Positions 8,448-16,299 of a stretch of DNA of 64,000 nt are shown piece by piece. The notes under the pieces are model-generated. The model did no database searches, was not told the DNA's origin, and was given only the letters and a program-made list of their open reading frames with translations. The position numbers and the translations under genes were made by a program. The first letter of the stretch is position 1. Each line of letters opens with the position of its first letter. This stretch comes from Dyadobacter subterraneus (lineage in GTDB: Bacteria > Bacteroidota > Bacteroidia > Cytophagales > Spirosomataceae), in assembly GCF_015221875.1 (NCBI RefSeq), contig NZ_JACYGY010000001.1, positions 4,256,501 to 4,320,500 on the forward strand. The letters are read 5' to 3'.

Positions 8448-8518
8448 AACTATAAAAATTATAGTTGCAAAACTATATTTAGCTTCCTAAATTCGCAATA
8501 ACTATCAATTCTGATAGT
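8448..8518. promoter_or_regulatory. Paired operator palindromes between NmrA and HxlR genes
   Basis: Two near-identical inverted repeats lie in the 110-bp divergent promoter region. AACTATAA-aaa-TTATAGTT is at 8448-8466 and ACTATCA-attc-TGATAGT at 8501-8518, with an extra AACTAT half-site at about 8470-8475. Their shared ACTAT core and location make them the likely binding sites for the adjacent HxlR protein, one per promoter. Confidence 0.65.
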
Positions 8519-8535
8519 CACAAAATGATAAGACC

Positions 8536-8928
8536 GTGAAAACTGAATGCATTGGTGAGCTTATAAAAATGAACGGAAAAATATATCCATGTTCCGTAAG
8601 TCTGGCCATGGATCTGATCGGTGGAAAGTGGAAAACGGTAATTTTGTATCATTTGAAAGAAGGACCCAAAAGATACAGTGAGCTTTTAAAAGAAATGCAG
8701 ACAGTAACAGAAATGACTTTGAGCCTGCAGCTGAAACAACTCGAAAAAGACGGCCTGGTTTCAAGAAAGGTATATGGCAAAAAGCCGCCTATCAGGGTAG
8801 TTTACAGTTTAACGGATTTTGGCAAAACCTTTATTCCCACCCTGGAAGCCATCACAGCCTGGGGAAATCAGATCAGCAGCCAGAAGGCTGAATTTATCAC
8901 TGCAAATTCGGTTAACAGCGGGGTTTAA
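8536..8928 (+). CDS. HxlR-family transcriptional regulator
   Basis: A 130-aa winged-helix regulator. It contains the family hallmark CSVSLAMDLIGGKWKTVILY, then RYSELLKEM, LSLQLKQLEKDGLVSR and VVYSLTDFG. The cysteine just before the hallmark (C19, numbering from GTG 8536) is the position used for redox or electrophile sensing in HypR/YodB-like members. The annotated start is GTG; ATG at 8569 would also leave the whole domain. It faces the NmrA-family gene across two palindromes, and probably represses both itself and that gene until oxidised. Confidence 0.9.
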   Translation: MKTECIGELIKMNGKIYPCSVSLAMDLIGGKWKTVILYHLKEGPKRYSELLKEMQTVTEMTLSLQLKQLEKDGLVSRKVYGKKPPIRVVYSLTDFGKTFIPTLEAITAWGNQISSQKAEFITANSVNSGV

Positions 8929-9352
8929 AAAGAGACGCCTTCATTTACAGAAAAGATATTTTTCATTTTTAAGATGACACATCCGTCCTGCCGTGCCAAA
9001 CACTGCGGTGGGGTGATTTCATTGATACCCGCCGCTTCATCTTCTGTTTTAGGGAAGTTTTGACATGGATCAGTCTGCCCACAAACACGTTTCCGAGGTA
9101 TTTGATCACACCAAATTCGACTTGCCAGGCTCTGCCTATTTTAATGCTGAAGCGGGCTTAGCATCTTAAGTTTTCAAAAAGCATCATCATGACTTCATAG
9201 GGTGATCATGGATTGCAACTATCTTTGCTTTCCAATAATCAGTAGCAAATCAGACCGCTGTCACACCTGTAAGATTACTTTTTAATGCACAACATGGCAC
9301 CTCTTTATTATGCTATTGAATTTCACTCACCTTTGCAATTATCTCATAAAAC
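8929..9352. other. Intergenic stretch with possible coding remnant
   Basis: About 420 bp. On the minus strand a 62-codon open stretch (about 8972-9157) reads like ordinary protein sequence (WQVEFGVIKYLGNVFVGRL) but has no credible start codon or neighbour. It may be a fragment of a lost gene. Nothing else is supportable. Confidence 0.35.
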
Positions 9353-10087
9353 ATGGAAAGCAGGCCCTACCTAAGAGAGATTCAATTAATGCGTCAAGCG
9401 GTTTCTTCCTATGACCAGTATCCTTTTGACATACCTGCGATACGGAGCCTTTCCTCTTTACAGTTTCATCCCGATGTGACTTTCATCGTTGGTGAAAACG
9501 GATCTGGCAAGTCCACCCTGATTGAGGCCATTGCCCTGGCCTCAGGTTTTAGCCTTGAAGGGGGACCTAAAAGCATCCAGGAAGTAACACACCATAACGC
9601 CTCTGGGCTGTTTGGGTATTTGAAACTGATTCGAAGTTATAAGTCGCCGAAAGATTATTTCTTTCTTCGGGCAGAAAGCTTTTATAACGTTGCCACATAC
9701 ATGGAGATTAATGCCACGGAATATCTCGAAAGTTATGGCGGTTCACTGCACGGCAAATCACACGGCGAGGCTTTCTTTGCTGTTCTTACCCATAAATTGA
9801 AAGGTGATGGGCTCTATATTTTTGATGAACCCGAAGCCGCCTTATCCCCCAGCCGCCAAATGAGCGCACTGGCCGCGATTGATCAGCTCGTGCAAAAACG
9901 GTCTCAGCTGATCATCGCCACACACTCACCGATACTGCTGGCCTACCCCAATGCTGTAATTTACCAGTTGGACGAAGACGGAATTAAACAAATCGCTTAT
10001 GAGGATACAGTCCAGTACCAGATTACCAAGGGATTTCTAAACGACCACAAACGTATGATGGACCTGCTTCTGGGAAGAGCCCACTGA
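9353..10087 (+). CDS. AAA/ABC-type ATPase (COG3910-like)
   Basis: A 244-aa single-domain ATPase of the ABC/SMC-like class. Walker A is GENGSGKST (47-55), a signature-like HGKSHGEA lies at 133-140, Walker B is LYIFDEPE (154-161), and the H-loop is ATHSP (H191). The size and the GLYIFDEPEAALSP pattern fit the stand-alone predicted ATPases annotated as AAA family ATPase. Unlike transport ATPases there is no neighbouring permease, so its partner and role are unknown. It starts with ATG preceded by CACCTTTGC, which resembles a Bacteroidota -7 box, and is closed by a terminator at 10136-10166. Confidence 0.88.
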   Translation: MESRPYLREIQLMRQAVSSYDQYPFDIPAIRSLSSLQFHPDVTFIVGENGSGKSTLIEAIALASGFSLEGGPKSIQEVTHHNASGLFGYLKLIRSYKSPKDYFFLRAESFYNVATYMEINATEYLESYGGSLHGKSHGEAFFAVLTHKLKGDGLYIFDEPEAALSPSRQMSALAAIDQLVQKRSQLIIATHSPILLAYPNAVIYQLDEDGIKQIAYEDTVQYQITKGFLNDHKRMMDLLLGRAH

Positions 10088-10135
10088 ATTTTCAGTATAG
10101 CATCAAAGCACTGCACCCTCCACTGAAAATACCCA

Positions 10136-10166
10136 AGTCGCCACTGCTTAAAAAGCTGGCGATTTT
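10136..10166 (+). terminator. Rho-independent terminator
   Basis: A two-part stem TCGCCA-ct-GCTT/AAGC-TGGCGA followed by TTTT, about 50 nt after the AAA ATPase stop codon. Confidence 0.65.
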
Positions 10167-10581
10167 ACTGGAACACGGTTCCAAAAGATGCTGCTCTATC
10201 ATGCACTGATCCGGCTAGCTCCTATGCATCGTTTTTATAGGCACCTGACACCATGGCCAAAATCATTTGACTTTTTGGGAAACGGCTTTCATGGTAAGGC
10301 TTTGGTGGGGTTGCCGCGCAAGACTATGCGTTCTTGTTTCTTCCCTTTATAATGATGCTTATTCACAAAGGTCCTAAACATTTCTGTGCCCGTTACACCG
10401 CTGGCTTCTGAGAAGATTAATTATTGGTTAACCTATCCTTAACAAGGCCTTAACATTAGCTGTCTACTTTTGCGGGCATAAACCCTCCTGCCTTTAGACC
10501 GACGTGGGTGCGCAACTACCGGCGTTTAAAGCAAATCAAATTTTGAATCACAATTATTACTACTCATCTAACTCACCCAAA
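10167..10581. other. Leader region of the Oar-like receptor
   Basis: No gene seen. TACTTTTG at 10465-10472 matches the TAnnTTTG -7 box of Bacteroidota promoters and would give a roughly 110-nt untranslated leader. No clear -33 TTG is found at the usual distance, so the promoter call is tentative. Confidence 0.4.
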
Positions 10582-13500
10582 ATGCAACGATTTATTACAG
10601 GACTTATTGTGACCATTGCAATGCTGCTCTGTTCGCCGGACTCTAACGCCCAGGGCAATGAAGCATCCATCATTGGAAAAGTATCAGAAGTAAATGCAGG
10701 CCCCATACCGGGCGCGACCGTTTTGGTCCGAAATGAATCGACCGGTTTTCAGGCCGGTACCGTTACCGATGTAAATGGTGACTACATTATCAAACAGCTT
10801 CCTTTGGGTTCTCCCTACTCTGTTACTGTTTCGTTTGTTGGTTTTGGAGAGCAAAAGAAAACGGGGTACTCACTAAACCAGGGCGATCAGCTCAGGCTAA
10901 ATTTTGCTTTGGAAAACAGTGCGACAGAATTGCAGGCTGTTGACATCAAGGCTAATTCACTGAAAAACACAATCGTAACGCTGGGCGCTTCCACACAGAT
11001 CACCGCAAAGGATCTTACCAAATTGCCGGTGAACGGACGGAATTTTACCACGCTCATTGAGCTTTCGCCACTGAGCAACGGTAACAGCCTTGGAGGGCAG
11101 TTGGGATCTTCTACCAACTACACCATCGATGGTATGAGCTCAAGAAGCACTATTGCCGGTGGTGAAACCGGAGGTGCCTACGCAATTTCCATGGAGGCAA
11201 TCCGTGAGTTCAAGGTAGTAACCAATGAATACGATGTTACACTCGGTCGTGCAGGCGGTGGAACCATCAGCACCGTGACCAAATCAGGAACAAACAAACT
11301 GACAGGAAGCGTATTCAACTTTATGCGTGCGGACTGGCTTTCGAGTCCATATGATTTGAGAGGAAATAAAAGAAAACAGGATTTTTCTACGAATCAGTTC
11401 GGCATGTCGCTGGGTGGCGCGCTGAAAAAAGACAAAGCGCACTTTTTTGTAGCCTGGGATCACCAGGCTGATAAGCGTCCTTTGTTAATTGCAAACCTGC
11501 AATCAGACGGAGATGTTGCGGCTAACCGTGTTACACAGCAGACGCTGGATAACTTCCTGAATATTGCAAGAACAAAATACGGTGTGTCCAACAACCCGCA
11601 GTTCGGTTCGTTTCCCAAGAAAAAAGGAACAGATGCTATTTTCGCTAGAATTGACTGGCAGCTGAATGCTAAAAACCTTTTGACGGTCCGCAATAACTTT
11701 ATTAAAGAAATGGACAGACTCTCAGAAGGCGACAACACGGCCATTAACGCCTACGAATCTTATATCGACCGTAAGCGTTTCAATAACAGCATTATGGCCT
11801 CACTTCGTACGATTGTGAGTCCAAAAATCACCAACGAGTTAAAATTGCAGCATTTCTATCAGGATGAAGCGGTTATCCCAAGCGCGGAGTTGCCTTCGGC
11901 CAGCATTCCACGCGCGATTGTTGAAAACGTAGCATCTACTGCCGGAACAAATAACTACAACACTTCCATCCAGATCGGTGGTCAGCGTTTCTCGCCTGAA
12001 TGGTTCAAGGGGCAAACTTATCAGGCCGTCAACAACCTATACTTCAACACCGGAAAAATCAACTTCACTTTCGGTATTGACATCATGTTTAACCGCATGA
12101 AGTCGGTTTACGGTAGTGAAATGAACGGACGTTTCTACTTCACAGGTTTGGAAAACTTCAATAACCAGACGCCTTACCGTTATGCAAGAGAGATCAATCT
12201 TCGTTCTGATCCAAGCTCGATTGTGAACTCTTTGGCAACGGGTCTTTATGCCCAAATGGATACCAAACTGGCGCGCGGTCTTGAAATGATGGCCGGAATA
12301 CGTCTGGACAATACGCAGTATCTGAATAAAGCGAATTTCAGCCAGGTGGTCTATGACGAGCTAAACCTTCGCACGGATAACAAGATTAATACCACGCAGC
12401 TGCAGCCGCGGGTACAGTTTACCTGGGACGTAAATGAGCAAAGCAAAGATATCGTCCGTTTCGGTGCAGGTATTTTTGGCTCACAACTAAACCCGTACTC
12501 GATGATCAACAACATGCTTTTTGATGGAACCAAAGTTGCCTCGGTAGAATTACAGGGCAGTCTGGTGCCAAAACCAAACTTTCCGGGCTACCGCGCAGAT
12601 CCTTCGACGGCTCCCGGCGCTGATTTGTTCAACATCCCTGGCGTAGAGCGTCTTTTGACAATCAACATGAACAATGTGGATGCCAAGATTCCTGTTCTTT
12701 ACAAGACGAACCTTTCATATAACCACTTCTTTAGCGACCGTCTGCGTGTAGGTGTGAGCGGTTATGCTTCATGGGCACGTAACAACTATATGTACGTAGA
12801 CCGCAATATGGTTGAAGATCCGTTTTTCCGCATCGCAGCCGAAGCGAATCGTGGCGTTTTTGTACCTGCTTCATCAATCAATGCGGCCAATGGCGCAACC
12901 AACTGGCTGAACGGCCGTAAAACGAAAAATGTGGGCCGGGTTCTTGAACTGACAAGTCAGGGTAGGAAAAATCAGTATGCAGTCGTGATAGACGGAACAT
13001 ACCGTTATTTCAAAGACGGACAAATCACGGCGTCATACACATGGAACGATTCGAAAGACAATACTTCTTACAACGGAAACGTAGCCAATACTGCAACACT
13101 TGATCTGATGGTGGCAGATGATCCGCGCAATTTGAGTCAGATGGCTTATGCCAACAACCAGTTCAAAAACAAGATCGTTTTCTATGGTACGGCGCCGAGC
13201 ATCTATGGTGTGACCATTGGTCTTCGCTACTCAGGAATCGGAGGGACACGCTATTCTATGGCTGTGAACGGAAACATGAACGGTGACTTTGTATCCTCAA
13301 ATGACCTGGCTTACATTTATGACCCCAATAGCGCTTCTACACCTGATTATATCAAAAAAGGACTTCAGGCTATTTTGGACAATCCGGATGCTGAGCAAAG
13401 TATCAAGGATTACATCAATCGCGATAAAGGCAAAATGGCGGAACGTAATGGCGGTATCAATGGATTCTACGGCGTATTTGACCTTCGTCTCGCAAAACGT

Positions 13501-13737
13501 TTTAAACTGTTTGGCGATCACGGTCTGGAAGCTTCGGTTGATATTTTCAATGTTACTAACCTTTTGAACAAAGATTGGGGCGTTGGTAAGAATTTGGGTA
13601 AACAAAATCTTTACTCGATCAAAAGCTTCGATAAGACTACAAACCAATTTGTATACAATATGAGCGCCGGAACTGGTGTATCGACGCTAAATGGAAACCC
13701 GTACCAGATTCAGCTTGGTTTAAGATACGGCTTTTAA
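10582..13737 (+). CDS. TonB-dependent receptor, Oar-like with carboxypeptidase-regulatory domain
   Basis: The frame is open from GTG 10504, but ATG 10582 starts a typical signal peptide (MQRFITGLIVTIAMLL... ending SNAQ), giving 1051 aa. Residues about 28-110 of the product form a carboxypeptidase D regulatory-like fold (PIPGATVLVRNESTG, TDVNGDYIIKQLPLG). A plug domain follows (LPVNGRNFTTLIELSPLSN, IDGMSSRS, ISMEAIREFKVVTNEYD, GRAGGGTISTVTKSGTN) and then a large barrel ending in the aromatic terminus LGLRYGF. This is the Oar-like receptor type, which has no SusD partner. It would import or translocate a substrate energised by TonB. The phosphodiesterase gene 76 nt downstream suggests a phosphate ester or nucleotide-linked substrate, which is inference. 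Confidence 0.9.
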   Translation: MQRFITGLIVTIAMLLCSPDSNAQGNEASIIGKVSEVNAGPIPGATVLVRNESTGFQAGTVTDVNGDYIIKQLPLGSPYSVTVSFVGFGEQKKTGYSLNQGDQLRLNFALENSATELQAVDIKANSLKNTIVTLGASTQITAKDLTKLPVNGRNFTTLIELSPLSNGNSLGGQLGSSTNYTIDGMSSRSTIAGGETGGAYAISMEAIREFKVVTNEYDVTLGRAGGGTISTVTKSGTNKLTGSVFNFMRADWLSSPYDLRGNKRKQDFSTNQFGMSLGGALKKDKAHFFVAWDHQADKRPLLIANLQSDGDVAANRVTQQTLDNFLNIARTKYGVSNNPQFGSFPKKKGTDAIFARIDWQLNAKNLLTVRNNFIKEMDRLSEGDNTAINAYESYIDRKRFNNSIMASLRTIVSPKITNELKLQHFYQDEAVIPSAELPSASIPRAIVENVASTAGTNNYNTSIQIGGQRFSPEWFKGQTYQAVNNLYFNTGKINFTFGIDIMFNRMKSVYGSEMNGRFYFTGLENFNNQTPYRYAREINLRSDPSSIVNSLATGLYAQMDTKLARGLEMMAGIRLDNTQYLNKANFSQVVYDELNLRTDNKINTTQLQPRVQFTWDVNEQSKDIVRFGAGIFGSQLNPYSMINNMLFDGTKVASVELQGSLVPKPNFPGYRADPSTAPGADLFNIPGVERLLTINMNNVDAKIPVLYKTNLSYNHFFSDRLRVGVSGYASWARNNYMYVDRNMVEDPFFRIAAEANRGVFVPASSINAANGATNWLNGRKTKNVGRVLELTSQGRKNQYAVVIDGTYRYFKDGQITASYTWNDSKDNTSYNGNVANTATLDLMVADDPRNLSQMAYANNQFKNKIVFYGTAPSIYGVTIGLRYSGIGGTRYSMAVNGNMNGDFVSSNDLAYIYDPNSASTPDYIKKGLQAILDNPDAEQSIKDYINRDKGKMAERNGGINGFYGVFDLRLAKRFKLFGDHGLEASVDIFNVTNLLNKDWGVGKNLGKQNLYSIKSFDKTTNQFVYNMSAGTGVSTLNGNPYQIQLGLRYGF

Positions 13738-13759
13738 TTTAAAATGAGTTTCTTATTAC

Positions 13760-13788
13760 ATGTTGCCGGTCATTATGGCCGGCAACAT
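13760..13788 (+). terminator. Intercistronic hairpin
   Basis: A perfect 10-bp stem ATGTTGCCGG/CCGGCAACAT with a 9-nt loop, 22 nt past the receptor stop codon, followed by TTCCTTTTT. It may be a terminator or attenuator that lowers expression of the downstream phosphodiesterase relative to the receptor. Confidence 0.6.
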
Positions 13789-13813
13789 TTCCTTTTTAAT
13801 AACCAATTCTGAA

Positions 13814-15160
13814 ATGAAAAAAATATTTGCCTCATTAGGTTTTTTTGCTCTCTCCTTTTCCGGCTTTGCCCAGGATTCCCACGTGATCCTGATCAGTATT
13901 GACGGATTAAGACCTGAATTTTATAAAGATGCAAACTGGTCAATGGTAAACCTTCGTCAGGGTATGCAGTCAGGCGCTTATTCAGACGGCGTTACAGGGG
14001 TTTTTCCTACTGTGACCTACCCATCGCACACGACCATCATCACCGGTGTAAAACCGATCAAGCATGGAGTCTATTATAACACGCCGTCCGAACCGCTAGA
14101 AGTAACCGGGAAATGGATATGGGATTACAACACCATCAAAGTGCCAACGATCTTCAGCGCCGCCAAAGAAAAAGGGCTCAAAACAGCCTCGGTGTTCTGG
14201 CCGGTATCTTTGGGCAGTCCCGCCACTTATAACATCCCTGAGTTTTGGTATTTGCCTGAAACAAAAGGAGCAAAACGAAGCATGGGCAAAGCGCTTTCAG
14301 AAAACTCATTTCCCAAGGGTTTGTATGAAGAAGTCCAGCAGAACGCAACCGGCAAACTTGAAGAAATTGACTTTGACAGTGATTATCTGAGCATCGATGA
14401 GAATATGTCGCGCATCAGCGGCTATCTAATCCGCCAATACAAACCATCTTTTTTGGCTGTCCACCTGGTGGCGGTGGATCACTTTGAACATGAACAGGGA
14501 CGTGATGGAGCGCTGGTAAGAGCTGCGCTTTCCAGTGTCGACAGAGGTATTAAATCAATCATTGAGGCGACTGAAAAAGCGGGTATTAAAGAGAAAACAA
14601 CATTTATCATTACAGGGGACCACGGGTTTGTTGACATTCACACAGCCATCGCCCCAAATATCCTTCTTGCCAAGGCCGGACTTTACGACCCGAACAATAA
14701 AGCAGGATGGAAAGCCTATTTCCACAGCTCGGGCGGATCGGCATTTCTGCATTTAAAGGATAAGAACGATACAAAAACACTGGAAAAAGTAAAGCAGGTT
14801 TTAGATCAGTTGCCTGCAAATCAAAAAAGCCTTTTTACAGTAAAAGACCGTTCGGCCCTGGACGCGGTAGGCTCTGATCCGAACGCATCGCTTGCCATTG
14901 CCCCGGTCCAGGGAATTACCATTAGTGGCGCCGCTACCGGTGATTTCATGCGCGCAGCATCCGGAGGAACACACGGCTTTTTTCCTGATTTCAAGGAAAT
15001 ACAAACCGGTTTTGTAGCATTTGGAAATGGAATCAAACAAGGCGCGGTAGTTCCGCAGATGAGTTTGCAAGACATTGCCCCACTTGTGGCAAAGCTTTTA
15101 AAACTGGATATGCCTTCGGCCGAAGGAGTACTGTATCCCGGACTACTCATTAAGGAGTAA
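13814..15160 (+). CDS. Nucleotide pyrophosphatase/phosphodiesterase (alkaline phosphatase superfamily)
   Basis: The open frame reaches back to 13760, but that part spans a hairpin; ATG 13814 begins a signal peptide (IFASLGFFALSFSGFAQ), giving 448 aa. Metal-site and nucleophile motifs of the NPP family are present. They are VILISIDGLRPEFY (D30), FPTVTYPSHTTIITG (nucleophile T68), AVDHFEHEQG, ITGDHGF and GGTHGFFPDF. The enzyme should hydrolyse phosphodiester or pyrophosphate bonds of nucleotides, sugar nucleotides or phospholipid head groups in the periplasm with two Zn ions. It is the second gene of a probable operon with the Oar-like receptor. The C-terminal LKLDMPSAEGVLY matches the usual end of these enzymes. 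Confidence 0.9.
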   Translation: MKKIFASLGFFALSFSGFAQDSHVILISIDGLRPEFYKDANWSMVNLRQGMQSGAYSDGVTGVFPTVTYPSHTTIITGVKPIKHGVYYNTPSEPLEVTGKWIWDYNTIKVPTIFSAAKEKGLKTASVFWPVSLGSPATYNIPEFWYLPETKGAKRSMGKALSENSFPKGLYEEVQQNATGKLEEIDFDSDYLSIDENMSRISGYLIRQYKPSFLAVHLVAVDHFEHEQGRDGALVRAALSSVDRGIKSIIEATEKAGIKEKTTFIITGDHGFVDIHTAIAPNILLAKAGLYDPNNKAGWKAYFHSSGGSAFLHLKDKNDTKTLEKVKQVLDQLPANQKSLFTVKDRSALDAVGSDPNASLAIAPVQGITISGAATGDFMRAASGGTHGFFPDFKEIQTGFVAFGNGIKQGAVVPQMSLQDIAPLVAKLLKLDMPSAEGVLYPGLLIKE

Positions 15161-16146
15161 ATAGCTGACAAATCTTTCACCACGCGGCAGATCATCTTTC
15201 CGGTCTTCGCGTGATGCATTTAAACCATTCTGGCTTAGCAAAATATTTTCATGTAACATCCGCCCGGCTGATTTGCACTGGCTTTGCTGTTATAATCTTT
15301 TGCCTGAATTGTCTTCTCATCGCTCTGCCAGGATTTCAGAACCGGAAAGCATGCATAGACACGTCTGTGCAAGTATTTTTCCCCTGGGCCTAAGGCAAGC
15401 CTTGGTCTGCTTCCCACTGTCATGTCACGGGCTGGGCTTGGCAAATCCGGCGCCTTTTAATGTGTTCCAGTGTCTGCCCAGGCCTTTTTTCTTCCTAAAT
15501 CTTCTTAGGCTTCTATCTGATCGCTTTCACAACCAAAAAGCGCCGCCCGCTGGTTGTCTCTGGGGCATCTTAGGCAGCCGGCCGATTTCAACCGTTTCAT
15601 TGAAATGAGATCAGTAGATCCGGCATCTTCCACCCTAAGCAAGGGATTTTCTCAGCGCATACCCTCACAGCGGTGCCAAGACTTAATTTTTCTTGCTTGG
15701 CGCCAGTCGCTGAAAGAAAATAAATGGGCAGCTGAGCTGCAAAATAAGCACCGGATTGTAGCGCGGCTCCAAGCCCGCTTGGTTAGGCTGCCGCCGCTAA
15801 ACTAGTAAACTAATACTTTTATTAGCACCTGCATACAGGCACTAGGCAAGATGCTTTGACCAGGCGCCGAAAAGTAAGCATACTACCTCATCATTACACA
15901 TTCAGCATTATTTTTCAGATTCCCTTGAAGTTAAACACTTGGCCCTAAAAATACATGCTGAGATCAAAAACTATATTATCCCGCGGTTAAGCCATTAGAA
16001 AAATTTGACTCCTTGGCGAATTGCAAAAGCCCCAATGGACCTGATCCATTCACCTTTGCCACAGGGCCACTATGGAGTTAGAACGCCCGAATTATATAAG
16101 AGAAAATTTACATTCCCTTCAAAGCCATAAAATAAATTAGGTAAGC
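15161..16146. other. Long gene-free stretch
   Basis: Roughly 1 kb with only short, overlapping open frames of unlikely composition on both strands. A weak inverted repeat (CACGCG/CGCGTG, about 15180-15213) may end the phosphodiesterase transcript. I see no conserved protein motif; the stretch could hold decayed sequence. Confidence 0.45.
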
Positions 16147-16195
16147 AAAGTGCACGTGCACGCAGTGGGAAAATCGCTGCGTGTTCGAGCACTTT
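16147..16195. promoter_or_regulatory. Large interrupted palindrome upstream of susC
   Basis: A 49-bp symmetric structure: outer arms AAAGTGC/GCACTTT, a 5-nt internal loop on each side, inner arms CACGCAG/CTGCGTG and an 11-nt apical loop. The left shoulder also contains the perfect palindrome TGCACGTGCA (16151-16160). It sits just upstream of a promoter-like pair (16209-16238) for the SusC/SusD operon. It could be a regulator binding site or a terminator shielding the operon from upstream transcription, since TTTATTTT follows. Confidence 0.55.
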
Positions 16196-16208
16196 ATTTT
16201 GTAACCAC

Positions 16209-16238
16209 TTGGAAAATTCATTTTAATCATTAATTTTG
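16209..16238 (+). promoter_or_regulatory. Predicted Bacteroidota-type promoter of susCD
   Basis: TTG at 16209-16211 and TAATTTTG at 16231-16238 are separated by 19 nt, matching the -33/-7 promoter pattern (TTTG, TAnnTTTG) of this phylum. The start codon is about 60 nt downstream. Confidence 0.5.
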
Positions 16239-16299
16239 CTATTAGTGCCACTTTTAGAATTTTATTCTAACCTATTCCATTTAACTTTAATGAATCGTT

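Noticed and set aside
15211..15805. Three overlapping plus-strand frames of 60-111 codons.
   Set aside because: Compositions rich in Pro, Arg, Cys and His, mutual overlap and no motif or start context; treated as non-coding.
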